Below, piece after piece: positions 8,144-17,073 of a DNA stretch of 64,000 bases. Position numbers and translations under genes: made by a program. Positions within the stretch are counted from its first letter, which is position 1; each line of letters begins with the position of its first letter. This DNA is from Acidobacteriota bacterium (GTDB lineage: Bacteria; Acidobacteriota; Vicinamibacteria; Vicinamibacterales; JAKQTR01): the NCBI GenBank assembly GCA_026393675.1, contig JAPKZQ010000015.1, positions 62,001 to 126,000 on the forward strand, read 5' to 3'. The notes under the pieces are model-generated. The model did not search any database. It had not been told where the DNA came from and was given only the letters and a program-made list of their open reading frames with translations.

Positions 8144-9202
8144 ATGCCGGGTGCTAACCTGAATCACGGAATAGAGACGATGCGCTGTTACAAGACCATC
8201 GACGCCCACGCGGCTGGCGAGCCGCTCAGACTGATTGTCGAAGGCTTCCCGACGCCGAAAGGCCGCACGATGCTCGAGAAGCGTGCGTGGGTCAAGGCGC
8301 ACGCCGATCGGATCCGGCGGAGTCTGATGCAGGAGCCGCGCGGTCACCTCGACATGTACGGCGCGGTGCTGACCGAACCGGTGTCGCCAGAGGCCGATGC
8401 CGGCGTGTTGTTCATGCACAACGAAGGCTACAGCACGATGTGCGGCCACGGCATCATCGCGGTGACGACCATGGCGATCGAGCGGGGCCTGATTCACCCG
8501 CGGCAACCAGGGCGTGTCATTTTCGACGCGCCTGCCGGATTGGTGCGGGCGACGGCGCACATGGCGCCGCGCCAAGGATCGAAGCGTGAAGGTGGGCCGG
8601 AGACTCGCGTCAGCAGTGTGAGCTTCCTGAACGTGCCGTCGTTCGTGCTTCATCCGGGGCTCGCGACAGAGGTGGGCGGGCGGAAGATTCGCGTGGATGT
8701 CGCGTTTGGCGGTGCCTTCTACGCCATCGTTGATGCCGAAGCCGTGGGCATCCCCGTGCTGCCGGCGCGGCTCGCCGACTTGCGTCGCGTGGGTATGGAG
8801 ATCAAGCACGCGGTCGAGGCGGCCGTGACCGTTGAACATCCCGACGATCGCGGGCTCAAGGGCATCTACGGGACCATCTTCACCGGACCTCCGGATTGCG
8901 AGGAGGCCGACCTGAAAAACGTCACGGTGTTCGCCGACGCGGAGGTCGACCGGTCGCCTTGCGGAACCGGAACCTGCGCCGTGATGGCCGTGGTGGATGC
9001 GATGGGGTTGCTGGCGCCCGACCGGCCGTTCCGCCACGAGAGCATTATCGGCACGGTGTTTTCCGGACGCGTCGTCTCACGCACCCGCGTGGGCGACCAC
9101 GACGCGATCGTGCCCGAACTGGAAGGCTCAGCGTGGGTGACCGGTGAGCACACGTTCATCGTGGATGACGACGATCCACTCGCCGAAGGGTTTCGGCTGT
9201 AA
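8144..9202 (+). CDS. Proline racemase family enzyme (proline racemase / 4-hydroxyproline 2-epimerase)
   Basis: A 352-residue cofactor-independent racemase or epimerase using two active-site thiols. Both catalytic cysteines are present: Cys100 in STMCGHGI and Cys273 in DRSPCGTGTCA. This argues for a racemase or epimerase rather than trans-3-hydroxyproline dehydratase, in which one Cys is replaced. The preserved Cys pair does not separate proline from 4-hydroxyproline. The start MPGANL at 8144 follows GGAAGGAAATAGCT; the open frame continues 21 codons upstream without homology. It could act in degrading proline or hydroxyproline from protein, which fits the peptidase-rich setting. It stands alone, with no amino-acid oxidase beside it. 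Confidence 0.88.
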   Translation: MPGANLNHGIETMRCYKTIDAHAAGEPLRLIVEGFPTPKGRTMLEKRAWVKAHADRIRRSLMQEPRGHLDMYGAVLTEPVSPEADAGVLFMHNEGYSTMCGHGIIAVTTMAIERGLIHPRQPGRVIFDAPAGLVRATAHMAPRQGSKREGGPETRVSSVSFLNVPSFVLHPGLATEVGGRKIRVDVAFGGAFYAIVDAEAVGIPVLPARLADLRRVGMEIKHAVEAAVTVEHPDDRGLKGIYGTIFTGPPDCEEADLKNVTVFADAEVDRSPCGTGTCAVMAVVDAMGLLAPDRPFRHESIIGTVFSGRVVSRTRVGDHDAIVPELEGSAWVTGEHTFIVDDDDPLAEGFRL

Positions 9203-9253
9203 GGGCGCGATTCCCCGCGTCCCTATCAGCGGAGGGAACCGTCCTCCCGCCGG

Positions 9254-9580
9254 TCAGACGCCGAGGTGCTGGCGCGTGAGGCGATCGAGGAGCGCGACGA
9301 GTGTCTCACCGTTGAGCGCGAAGGCGCCGAGGTCGGGTGACCACGAGAGCTTGAAGCTGCGCACCAGCGCCGACACCCAGATCTGGCGGACCGGCGCATT
9401 GGGGCTGACCACGAAGCGCGCCGCGGCCGGCTCTTCGAACAGCACATTGAGCACGCCGCCCTGAATTTCGAGATCGAACCCTTCGGCCTCCGCCAGCCCC
9501 AACAGCGCGTGTTGGGCCGTTTCGATGGCCTGGTCGGCCTTGACGCGAAACTCCTGCTCCGACAACACCTCGTCTGCCAT
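9254..9580 (-). CDS. cyaY: Frataxin-like iron-sulfur assembly protein (CyaY family)
   Basis: A 108-residue cytoplasmic protein resembling frataxin. It has an acidic N-terminal helix (DEVLSEQEFRVKADQAIE), the beta-sheet core LDIQ-type strand (LEIQGGVLNVLFE), and the conserved PVRQIWVSAL equivalent to the frataxin N/P-x-x-QIW motif, ending with LVALLDRLTRQHLGV. Frataxin binds iron and modulates cysteine desulfurase IscS in Fe-S cluster assembly. The partners IscS and IscU are encoded 51 kb away in this window. The start MADEVL is chosen because family sequence begins there; the frame extends 18 unlikely codons upstream. Confidence 0.82.
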   Translation of the reverse strand: MADEVLSEQEFRVKADQAIETAQHALLGLAEAEGFDLEIQGGVLNVLFEEPAAARFVVSPNAPVRQIWVSALVRSFKLSWSPDLGAFALNGETLVALLDRLTRQHLGV

Positions 9581-9716
9581 GCGGCGATGATACCAAAACC
9601 CGCCAGTGCGGTAGGATAAGAAGAGCGGGATCAACGCTGAGCGAGCATTTTCACCGGATCGCCTCGCATGAACACGCGACCATCATTGCGAGTCGAAGCA
9701 CTGAGGAGGGTGCCCC

Positions 9717-10277
9717 ATGACTGCATCCGCGTATGTCGTCATTGCCCTCGGGATTGCGGTGGCCACCTACCTGCTGCTGCGCAAACCAGTCCGCCATTAC
9801 TTTGCGCTGCGGGGCGACCGTGTCGTGTCGTGTCCGGAGAACGACCAGACGGTCGCCGTCCGGGTCGACGCGGCCCGTGCGGCGCTGGGTTCGGTGATTG
9901 GGGGCGGCCAATGGTGGCTCGAGAGCTGCACGCGCTGGCCGGAGAAGGCCGGATGCGGGCAGGAGTGCCTCAAGCAGATCGAGGCCGCGCCCACCGACTG
10001 CCTGGTCAGGACGCAGATCACTCGTTGGTACACCGACAAGACGTGCGCACTGTGTGGGAAACCACTCGGATCGATTGATTGGACCGAGCGCCAACCTGCC
10101 GTTATGACGCCTTCAGGCCGCACGCTCGAATGGCGCGACATCCGGCCCGAGCGGTTGCCCGACGTGCTGAGCACGCACACGGGTGTCTGCTGGGACTGTC
10201 ACGTGGCCGAAGAATTCCGGCGTGCCCGGCCGGATCTGGTGATCGATAACCCGCATCCCGGCCAGCCGCATCACTAA
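9717..10277 (+). CDS. Hypothetical membrane-anchored cysteine-rich protein with two CxxC pairs
   Basis: A 186-residue protein of unknown function. It has one N-terminal membrane segment (residues 5-22, YVVIALGIAVATYLLLR), then a soluble domain with nine cysteines. These include ESC, GCGQEC, the pair CALCGKPLG and a terminal pair CWDCH. The CALCGKP and CWDCH pairs could bind a metal as a zinc ribbon; CWDCH does not match the CxxCH heme-binding motif only if its context is ignored, so covalent heme attachment at this one site is possible but unproven. A strong ribosome-binding site (GAGGAGGG) precedes the ATG. It overlaps the VWA gene, on the other strand, by 4 bp at the 3' ends. Confidence 0.65.
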   Translation: MTASAYVVIALGIAVATYLLLRKPVRHYFALRGDRVVSCPENDQTVAVRVDAARAALGSVIGGGQWWLESCTRWPEKAGCGQECLKQIEAAPTDCLVRTQITRWYTDKTCALCGKPLGSIDWTERQPAVMTPSGRTLEWRDIRPERLPDVLSTHTGVCWDCHVAEEFRRARPDLVIDNPHPGQPHH

Positions 10278-11221
10278 CGCGGCCGCCCGGCCGGAACGTC
10301 CCCAACCGCGACGTACGACTTCCGCGCCCGGGCCTTCATGCCAGGGCGTTTCACATTCACCGTGAGCTTGTGCACCTTGCCATCGAAGGTCGCCGGCGAG
10401 AATCCGAGCACGTACTGGCTGTGTAGTTCGAGCGCGATGCGGGCGAAGACGCTGCTGAGTTCGGGCGTCGCGGCCAGCCGGTAGTACCCGCCGCCGGTTT
10501 CCTCGGCCATCTTCTTCAGCACCTTGTCGGGACTCGTGCGTACCTGGCGCTGGCCGTTGAAGTACAGCGATTCGAGGCCGATCCCGTAGATCATCACCTC
10601 TTCCTGCCTCGCCCGATCGAGCACCTCGCCCTGGCCCTTCTTGCTGCTGGTATCCTCGCCGTCAGTGAGCAGCACGATGACCCGTCGGCCCTCGATGTCG
10701 ATGAGGCGATCGACGGATTGATCGATGGCGTCGTAGAGCCGCGTCGGATATCCGAAGTCGATGTCCTTGAGCGCCGCCACCAGATCGTCTCGATCCGAGG
10801 TGAACGTGCCACTGAACTGGATCTTGTCGTTGAAGGCGCCCACCTGGGCCTTGTCCTGAGGCAGCAGCCGCTCCAGAAACTGTTCGGCCCCGGCCTTCAC
10901 CAGTTTCAGCGAGTTGGTCATGCTGCCGCTCGTGTCCAGCATGACGATCGATGTGATGGGCTGCGACTGGTTCTCGAATACCGAGATGTCCTGCCGCACG
11001 TTGTTATCGAGGATCTCGAAGTCGGCCTTCGTCAGATCGGGAATCAGCCGATCCTGATCGTCGGTCACCGTTGCGTAGACCGGAACGACCTTCGCGCTCG
11101 ACTTGAACACCGTCGCCTGCGGCGGCGAGGCCTGACGCGCGGCCGACACGGAGGACGAGACGACAATGACGCCGCCAACGACCATGACGAGACCAACCAG
11201 GCTTGCACGTCGATACGTCAT
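10274..11221 (-). CDS. VWA domain protein of the VWFA-related acidobacterial type
   Basis: A 315-residue secreted protein. A signal peptide (about residues 8-28) is followed by VVPVYATVTDDQDRLIPDL and a short DFEILDNN segment, which together mark the acidobacterial VWFA-related family (TIGR03436-like). The von Willebrand A domain has an intact metal-ion-dependent adhesion site, DTSGS at residues 96-100, and the later LLTDGED. It probably mediates protein-protein contacts in the periplasm or at the surface; no ligand is known for the family. The start at 11221 is preferred because AGGAGGAG lies just upstream and it leaves 10 bp to the M19 gene stop. It likely forms a pair with the upstream dipeptidase. 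Confidence 0.88.
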   Translation of the reverse strand: MTYRRASLVGLVMVVGGVIVVSSSVSAARQASPPQATVFKSSAKVVPVYATVTDDQDRLIPDLTKADFEILDNNVRQDISVFENQSQPITSIVMLDTSGSMTNSLKLVKAGAEQFLERLLPQDKAQVGAFNDKIQFSGTFTSDRDDLVAALKDIDFGYPTRLYDAIDQSVDRLIDIEGRRVIVLLTDGEDTSSKKGQGEVLDRARQEEVMIYGIGLESLYFNGQRQVRTSPDKVLKKMAEETGGGYYRLAATPELSSVFARIALELHSQYVLGFSPATFDGKVHKLTVNVKRPGMKARARKSYVAVGDVPAGRPR

Positions 11222-11231
11222 CTGGCTCCTC

Positions 11232-12446
11232 CTAACCACCCTTCGCCGTGGTTTCCACGGCCCGCATGACGCGCAGCAGATTGAGTCCGAGAACTTTCTT
11301 GATGTCGCCGTCCGAGTAGCCGCGCCGAAGCAGTTCGGCGGTCAGTGCCGGAAACGTCGACACATCCTCAAGTCCCTTCGGCGCCGACGAGATGCCGTCG
11401 AAATCGCTTCCATAGCCCACGTGGTCGATCCCGGCGACCTTGCGCACGTGATCAATGTGATCGGCCACCTGCGCGAGCGTCGCGACAGGCTGCCGATGCA
11501 CCGCCTTCCAGGCCTCGAGTCCTGCTGTGACCGCCGCCGCGTCGTTGGGTGTCACCTTCTCGAGCCGGGCCTGTTCCGCCTCCTGCGCCACCTCCCACGT
11601 CATTACCTCGGACGACGTGAACCCGGGCACAAACGACACCATCACGACACCACCATTGGCGGGGAGTTTCTTCAAGACCGCATCTGGGACGTTGCGCGGG
11701 TGATCGACGAGCGCCCGGGCGGACGAGTGCGAAAAGATCACCGGCGACCGCGTGATCCGCAGCACCGCGTCCATCACGGCCGGAGACACATGGCTCAAGT
11801 CGATGATCATGCCGAGGCGGTTCATCTCGCGAATGACATCTTCGCCAAACGGCGTCAGACCGTTGTGCTCGGGCGTGTCGGTGGCCGAGTCGGCCCACGG
11901 CACGTTCTTCGAGTGGGTCAGCGTCATGCACCGCGCGCCAAGCCGGTAAAACATGCGCAACGCCCCGAGCGAGTTATCGATCGAGTGGCCGCCTTCAATG
12001 TCGATCAGCGACGCAATTCTGCCCGCCTTGAAGATGCGTTCGACGTCATCGGCGGTCCGGGCAATTTCGAAGGTCTCCGGATACCGGTCGGCCATGCGGT
12101 AGACGATGTCGATCTGTTCGAGCGTCGCGGTGACGGCCGTTGTGCCGGCAAGACTGGCTGGCACGTACACGGACCAGAACTGCGCGCCGACGCCGCCCTT
12201 GCGCATCCGGGGGATGTCGGTCATCGTCGCCGGCTGCGGCCCCCGGATGTCGAGTTTTGCCGGATCGCTGCCGCCCTTCTGGCGGACCTCCCACGGGAAA
12301 TCGTTGTGGCCGTCGAACATGGGCACGGCGCGATGCAGCGCCCGGGCGCGCTCCAGCAGGTCGTCCTGCTGGACGGCGGCCGCGGACACCACCACCATGG
12401 CCGCCGATACGCATGACACGACAAAGACGAGGCTCTTTCCGTCCAC
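11232..12446 (-). CDS. Membrane (renal-type) dipeptidase, peptidase family M19
   Basis: A 404-residue secreted zinc dipeptidase. Residues 1-24 form a signal peptide. The binuclear zinc ligands of the family are visible: His47 and Asp49 in DGHNDF, Glu151 in DIEGGHS, His219 in DLSHVS and His240 in FSHSS. The conserved YGSDFDG near the C-terminus is also present. It should hydrolyse dipeptides released by other secreted peptidases, possibly including D-amino-acid dipeptides. The gene ends 10 bp before the VWA gene start on the same strand, suggesting an operon. A GGATCA sequence precedes the ATG. Confidence 0.92.
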   Translation of the reverse strand: MDGKSLVFVVSCVSAAMVVVSAAAVQQDDLLERARALHRAVPMFDGHNDFPWEVRQKGGSDPAKLDIRGPQPATMTDIPRMRKGGVGAQFWSVYVPASLAGTTAVTATLEQIDIVYRMADRYPETFEIARTADDVERIFKAGRIASLIDIEGGHSIDNSLGALRMFYRLGARCMTLTHSKNVPWADSATDTPEHNGLTPFGEDVIREMNRLGMIIDLSHVSPAVMDAVLRITRSPVIFSHSSARALVDHPRNVPDAVLKKLPANGGVVMVSFVPGFTSSEVMTWEVAQEAEQARLEKVTPNDAAAVTAGLEAWKAVHRQPVATLAQVADHIDHVRKVAGIDHVGYGSDFDGISSAPKGLEDVSTFPALTAELLRRGYSDGDIKKVLGLNLLRVMRAVETTAKGG

Positions 12447-12685
12447 GGTGTGATCCTTTCAGCCCGGCGGCCTGTCGGGCGTCGTCAGGGCCAGGCCATT
12501 CCAATAGCTGCTGATATCCTTGCAGTATCGGAGGGAATCCCCCGTCAACGCAAGCGGGAATGCCCCGAATCCGGAATACGGAGGCAAGACTTCGGAATCA
12601 CGGCGCTGAGTTCCGCCATCACACCCGCATCACTGGACCGGAGGCTCTCCGCGGCAGGTCCCCATCGGGTAGAATCGTCGGTACC

Positions 12686-13105
12686 ATGGCCGACACCAAA
12701 CCTCCTGCCATTGTCGATCTGACCTGGGATAGCGGACTGGCCTTCACGGCACGCGACAGCACACACGCGTGGGTGCTCGATGGACGCAACCAGGCCGGCC
12801 CCTCGCCGGTCATCGCGCTGGGGTCCGCCCTTGCCGGTTGCATGAGCATCGACCTGGTGGCCATACTCACCAAGGGGCGGCACACCGTGCGCGCGCTCGC
12901 CACGCACCTGGTCGGTCACCGGGCCGATGACGACCCGCGCCGATTCCTTCGGATGGAGATGCGCTTCACCCTCGACACCGACGCGTCACCCGAACACATC
13001 CAACGCGCCATCGATCTGTCGCGCGAGAAATACTGCTCGGTGTGGCATTCCCTGCGCCAGGACATCGAGCTCGTCACAAGCTTTGTCACCCAGGCGGACC
13101 GATGA
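12686..13105 (+). CDS. OsmC/Ohr family protein
   Basis: A 139-residue protein of the OsmC superfamily. The two redox cysteines that define thiol peroxidase members are present, one in GSALAGCMSIDLV and one in SREKYCSVWHSL. They would reduce organic hydroperoxides in the cytoplasm. The start MADTKPP is chosen over a longer frame because the preceding 42 codons are not conserved in character. The stop codon is followed after 2 bp by a strong inverted repeat. The next gene, an acylase, has its own signal peptide, so the two are probably not functionally coupled. Confidence 0.85.
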   Translation: MADTKPPAIVDLTWDSGLAFTARDSTHAWVLDGRNQAGPSPVIALGSALAGCMSIDLVAILTKGRHTVRALATHLVGHRADDDPRRFLRMEMRFTLDTDASPEHIQRAIDLSREKYCSVWHSLRQDIELVTSFVTQADR

Positions 13106-13107
13106 AC

Positions 13108-13169
13108 CACTCCCGGAGTGATTGCGCCGGCAATCACTCCGGCGCGCCGGCACAATCACTCCGGGAGTG
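13108..13169. repeat. Perfect 17-bp inverted repeat between osmC-like and acylase genes
   Basis: CACTCCCGGAGTGATTG (13108-13124) and CAATCACTCCGGGAGTG (13153-13169) are exact reverse complements. Between them lies a third CAATCACTCCGG copy and CGCCGG/CCGGCG pairs. Each arm is itself nearly palindromic (CACTCC-C-GGAGTG). No T-run follows, so it is not a standard terminator on the + strand. It may be an operator for the acylase gene or an RNA structure. Confidence 0.7.
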
Positions 13170-13201
13170 TTCAGCCTGCTTCCGGAGAAAGGTATCGTGA
13201 C

Positions 13202-15739
13202 ATGAGGACCCGACGTCTAGCCGCCGTCATGGCGTTGGTGTGCGTGGCGGTGCTTGGTCTGTCCGCCACCAGGCCCAAAGACGAGGATGCGCGCGATCTT
13301 GAACGGCGCGCGCACACCGCTCTCGCGCAGATTGACGGCGAGGCGCCCGTGTCCGGTCTGCAGCAGATGGTCGAGGTCATCCGCGATCGGTGGGGCGTGC
13401 CCCACATCTACGCGAAGACCGTCCACGATCTGTTTTTCGCCCAGGGGTACGTCGCGGCCCAGGACCGCTTGTGGCAGCTCGACCTCTGGCGGCGCAACGC
13501 AGAAGGGAAGCTCGCCGAAGTCGTGGGCCCATCGGCCGTCAAACGCGATACGTTCGCGCGCCTCCTGCGCTACCGCGGCGATCCTGAAGCCGAGTGGCGC
13601 AGCTACGGTCCCGATGCCAGGGCGATTATTGCCGCCTTCGTCGCGGGCATCAACGCGCAGATCGCGTTTGTCACCGAGCACCCCGAAAAACTGCCGATCG
13701 AGTTCCAGTTGCTCGACGCGAAGCCCGAGCCCTGGACGCCGGAAGTGGTGATTGGCCGGATGGCCGGCTACGTGATGACCCGCAACGCCCGCAGCGAAGT
13801 GCAGCGCGCCCGACTGGCGCGCGATGTCGGCGCGGCGCGGGTGGCTGAGTTCATGCCGGTCGACCCACCAACGCCCATCGTCGTTCCCGACGGCCTTGAC
13901 CTTGCCGATATTGTCGATGGCGTGCTGGATATCGCCAGCGACGCGAGCGAGACGGTTCGCTTTCCGGCCGAGCGTCTGAAGGTGGCGGGTCTTCCAAGCC
14001 TGTTCGGATTCGATCGCGGCGTGACGATCGCCGCCGAGCGCCGGCCGATGGCGTCCGACCGACTACGCGACGCCGAGGAACCCTCCTGGGCGGACGCCGC
14101 ATGGCGCTACGGCTCCAACAACTGGGTGATGGCCGGATCGATGACGGCGACCGGCAAGCCGGTGCTTGCGAACGACCCGCACCGGGTGATCGCGCTGCCG
14201 TCGCTTCGCTACAGCACTCATCTGGTGGGACCGGGGTGGAACGTGATCGGGGCGGGGGAGCCCGCACTGCCCGGCATCGCGGCCGGCCACAATGAACGCA
14301 TCGCCTTCGGCTTCACTATCGTCGGCATGGACCAGCAGGATCTGTATGTTGAGCGGCTCGATCCCGCCAATGCCGACCGCTACCTCTACCGCGGCGCATC
14401 GGAAGCGATGCGGGTCGAGCGCGAACAGATTGCGGTGCGCGAAGAATCGCCGCGGGTTGTCGAGCTCCGTTTTACCCGCCATGGACCCGTGCTCCACATC
14501 GATCGCGCGAAGGGGCTGGCGTACGCGCTCCGGTGGGTGGGTACCGAGCCGGGTTCGGCGGGGTATCTGCGGTCGATGGCGCTCAATCGTGCGCAGAACT
14601 GGACCGAGTTTCGCGAGGCCGTGGCGGGCTGGAAAGTCCCGTCCGAGAACATCATCTACGCGGATGTCGCGGGCAACATCGGGTGGATTGCCGCCGGCGC
14701 GGCGCCCATACGACCAGGGTGGAATGGGCTGCTGCCCGTCCCGGGCGAGAGCGGCAAGTACGAATGGAACGGGTTCCTGACGATCGACGATCTGCCACAG
14801 TCGTTCAATCCAGCCAGTGGGTACATCGCCACCGCCAACCACAACATCCTTCCGCCGGGCTACAGCAAGGTGCTCGGGTACGAATGGGGCGCGCCGCATC
14901 GCTTCAATCGCATCGACGAAGTGCTGCGAGGTGCGAAAGCGGCCGGCAGAAAACTCACGGTGAGCGACTCCGAACGCCTTCAGCACGACGCGACGTCGGT
15001 GGTCGCGCGCGCGGTGTGCAACGCCTTGCGCACCGCAGCGCGGGTCGCCGGACCGCGACCCGCGCAGGCGGGTGGTGATGCGCCGGCCGCCAAGGCGCTC
15101 GCGATGTTGAGTGCGTGGGATCACGTACTCAGCAAGGACTCGGCGGCCGCGGCGCTGTACGAACTCTGGATGCCGCGGTTGTCGGCGGCGGCGGCGAAGA
15201 CGCTGGTTCCGCCGGCCGACCAGCGTTACGCGGGAGCCTCGATGTCATCCGACCGCCTGCTCGCACACCTGGCCCGTGTGGAGACAGACGCTCGCGTGCG
15301 GGAGGTGCTGTTGGGCGCTCCGCTTGATGAAGCCTGGCGCGAGGCGACTCGCCAGATGGGAGCCGACGCCGGCACGTGGGCCTGGGGAACGATCCACCGC
15401 GCCTCCCTGGAGCATCCGCTTGCCTCGACGCCCGCAAGGCGGGAGATCTTCAACCTTCCCGATGCGCCCCGCAGCGGTGATGGCAACACGCCGTTTGCCA
15501 CCGGGGCCGGAAGCCGTCAGACCAGCGGCGCGTCGTTTCGCGAGGTGATCGACCTGGCCGATTGGGACTTGTCGACAACCATCAACGTGCCGGGCGAATC
15601 GGCACAGCCCACCAGCCGGTTCTATGGAAACCTCCTGCCGCTATGGGCGGCGGAGCAGTACCACCCGATGGTGTACTCGAGGGCGGCCGTGCTGGCGAAT
15701 GCCGCCGCCACGCTGGTGCTGAGGCCACCGAAAAAGTAG
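13202..15739 (+). CDS. Penicillin acylase family (Ntn) hydrolase, secreted
   Basis: An 845-residue precursor of the S45 family. The signal peptide (about residues 1-22) is followed by the alpha chain with VIRDRWGVPHIYA and DRLWQLDLWRR. Autoprocessing would expose Ser305 in YGSNNWVMAG as the catalytic N-terminal nucleophile of the beta chain. The downstream FTRHGP and the Asn-containing TANHN motif are also present. Members hydrolyse amides such as beta-lactam side chains or acyl-homoserine lactones; which one applies here is not deducible. The start MRTRRLA at 13202 follows GGAGAAAGG and begins a signal peptide. The longer upstream frame would cross the inverted repeat and is rejected. Confidence 0.92.
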   Translation: MRTRRLAAVMALVCVAVLGLSATRPKDEDARDLERRAHTALAQIDGEAPVSGLQQMVEVIRDRWGVPHIYAKTVHDLFFAQGYVAAQDRLWQLDLWRRNAEGKLAEVVGPSAVKRDTFARLLRYRGDPEAEWRSYGPDARAIIAAFVAGINAQIAFVTEHPEKLPIEFQLLDAKPEPWTPEVVIGRMAGYVMTRNARSEVQRARLARDVGAARVAEFMPVDPPTPIVVPDGLDLADIVDGVLDIASDASETVRFPAERLKVAGLPSLFGFDRGVTIAAERRPMASDRLRDAEEPSWADAAWRYGSNNWVMAGSMTATGKPVLANDPHRVIALPSLRYSTHLVGPGWNVIGAGEPALPGIAAGHNERIAFGFTIVGMDQQDLYVERLDPANADRYLYRGASEAMRVEREQIAVREESPRVVELRFTRHGPVLHIDRAKGLAYALRWVGTEPGSAGYLRSMALNRAQNWTEFREAVAGWKVPSENIIYADVAGNIGWIAAGAAPIRPGWNGLLPVPGESGKYEWNGFLTIDDLPQSFNPASGYIATANHNILPPGYSKVLGYEWGAPHRFNRIDEVLRGAKAAGRKLTVSDSERLQHDATSVVARAVCNALRTAARVAGPRPAQAGGDAPAAKALAMLSAWDHVLSKDSAAAALYELWMPRLSAAAAKTLVPPADQRYAGASMSSDRLLAHLARVETDARVREVLLGAPLDEAWREATRQMGADAGTWAWGTIHRASLEHPLASTPARREIFNLPDAPRSGDGNTPFATGAGSRQTSGASFREVIDLADWDLSTTINVPGESAQPTSRFYGNLLPLWAAEQYHPMVYSRAAVLANAAATLVLRPPKK

Positions 15740-16146
15740 AATCGCCGCGCCTGGTCGCCTCCTGGCGAGCCCGGCAAACCACCCCCACAGAACGCCTGAT
15801 CCGGTCCACTGACGTTCAATTGGTTGGATTGATGTTTGCCGGTTCACTGCCACGACCGACCGACTACTGCCGGAAGTTCGGCAAAAACGGTGAGACCCTA
15901 CAGGCCGTGTCAAGAAAAACAACGCATAAAACCTAGCAACAATCCAACCCGACGACATATTCAACGGTTGGTTCTTGCCGGTATCGGTCTTGCTCCTAGT
16001 ACTGCGAATCGCCCGGTTGACAGATCTTCATAGACAGGCCATCCCTCAGGCTTCCCCCCTTAGAAGCTCGTCTTGTCCGCCGGAGTTTTCATTTTTCATA
16101 CAGGCCTCGCCGTTCCGGAGGGGTCGTCACCGAAAGGGTAGTCCTG
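15740..16146. other. Intergenic region upstream of the porin-cytochrome genes
   Basis: About 400 bp, noticeably less GC-rich at 15890-15965 than its surroundings, with no gene recognised. It must contain the promoter for the decaheme cytochrome gene. A TTGACA at 16017-16022 lacks a good -10 partner at normal spacing. GGAGGGGTCGTC and GAAAGGG precede the cytochrome start. I found no match to a cyclic-di-GMP riboswitch of the kind known upstream of some multiheme cytochromes. Confidence 0.4.
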
Positions 16147-17070
16147 ATGCGTCGAGGAATGTTGGTCCTGACGCTCGCGGCGGTGTTCGTCGTGCTCGGG
16201 AGCGGAATGGCTCTTGCGCAGAAATCGACGCCCGCAGCCGCATGGAGCGTCACGGATTGCCAGGGATGCCACGAGAAGGCCCTTGGCACAAGCTTCCAAA
16301 ACACCAAGCACGCCAAGCTCGACCAGAGCTGCGTGCAGTGCCACGTCAACGTGGCCGAACATGCCAAGGCGCAGATGAATGGCGACAAGAACGCGCCGTC
16401 GCCCGCGCTGAAGAATCTCACGGCCCAGCAGATCAACGAGAAGTGCCTGACCTGCCATGAGAAGGCCAAGCAGTCGAACTATCTGAGCAGCATGCATGCG
16501 CGGCGCAACGTGGCCTGCACGTCGTGCCACAGCGCGCACTCGGCCAAGTCGGTGAAGGCGCAGCTCAAGACGAAGATGGACTCCGACACGTGCTACACGT
16601 GCCACAAGTCCGAGCGCGCCAAGTCGATGCGCACCTCGCACCACCCGGTGCGTGAAGGCAAGATGGGCTGCTCGAGCTGCCACAACCCGCACGACGGCAG
16701 CACCCCGAAGATGATCCAGGGCGAGTCGGTCAACGAGCTCTGCTACAAGTGCCACACGGAGAAGCGCGGTCCGTTCCTCTTCGAGCACGCGCCGGTCCGC
16801 GAGGAGTGCGTGTCGTGCCACGATCCGCACGGCTCGAACCACAAGCGGCTGCTGCTCAACAAGCTGCCGAACCTCTGCTGGAACTGCCACCTCACGGGCT
16901 CGGGCCACTTCGGATCGCTCGACAACCTCATCACCGAGAAGGGGTTCACGACCGCGCCGGTCACCGGCTTCCCGACTGCGGGCTCGCGCGGCGTCGAGAA
17001 GAGCTGCAAGAACTGCCACGTCAATCTCCACGGCTCCAACTCGCCTTCGGGCGCAGCGTTTTTGAGGTAA
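16147..17070 (+). CDS. Periplasmic decaheme c-type cytochrome, MtrA/DmsE/PioA family
   Basis: A 307-residue secreted cytochrome. After a signal peptide (residues 1-24, ending ALA) there are exactly ten CxxCH heme-attachment motifs: CQGCH, CVQCH, CLTCH, CTSCH, CYTCH, CSSCH, CYKCH, CVSCH, CWNCH and CKNCH. Distal His residues lie in KHAKL, SMHARR, TSHHPV and EHAPV. Length, heme number and pairing with a barrel gene 3 bp downstream match MtrA/DmsE. In that system the cytochrome inserts into the outer-membrane barrel and conducts electrons across the membrane. A separate cell-surface partner (MtrC/OmcA) is not encoded here, so direction (metal reduction or iron oxidation) is open. Confidence 0.93.
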   Translation: MRRGMLVLTLAAVFVVLGSGMALAQKSTPAAAWSVTDCQGCHEKALGTSFQNTKHAKLDQSCVQCHVNVAEHAKAQMNGDKNAPSPALKNLTAQQINEKCLTCHEKAKQSNYLSSMHARRNVACTSCHSAHSAKSVKAQLKTKMDSDTCYTCHKSERAKSMRTSHHPVREGKMGCSSCHNPHDGSTPKMIQGESVNELCYKCHTEKRGPFLFEHAPVREECVSCHDPHGSNHKRLLLNKLPNLCWNCHLTGSGHFGSLDNLITEKGFTTAPVTGFPTAGSRGVEKSCKNCHVNLHGSNSPSGAAFLR

Positions 17071-17073
17071 CCC

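Noticed and set aside
11166-12416. A 416-codon + strand open frame
   Set aside because: Antisense to the M19 dipeptidase, whose zinc ligands are all intact on the minus strand.
15971-15990. Sigma-54 promoter (GG-N10-GC) upstream of the cytochrome
   Set aside because: The spacing between the GG and GC pairs is 9, not 10, and the surrounding bases do not match.
15740-16146. Cyclic-di-GMP (GEMM) riboswitch upstream of the decaheme cytochrome
   Set aside because: Such switches occur before multiheme genes in some bacteria, but the conserved GGCAAACC and GGACGCAAAGCC blocks are not both present in order.
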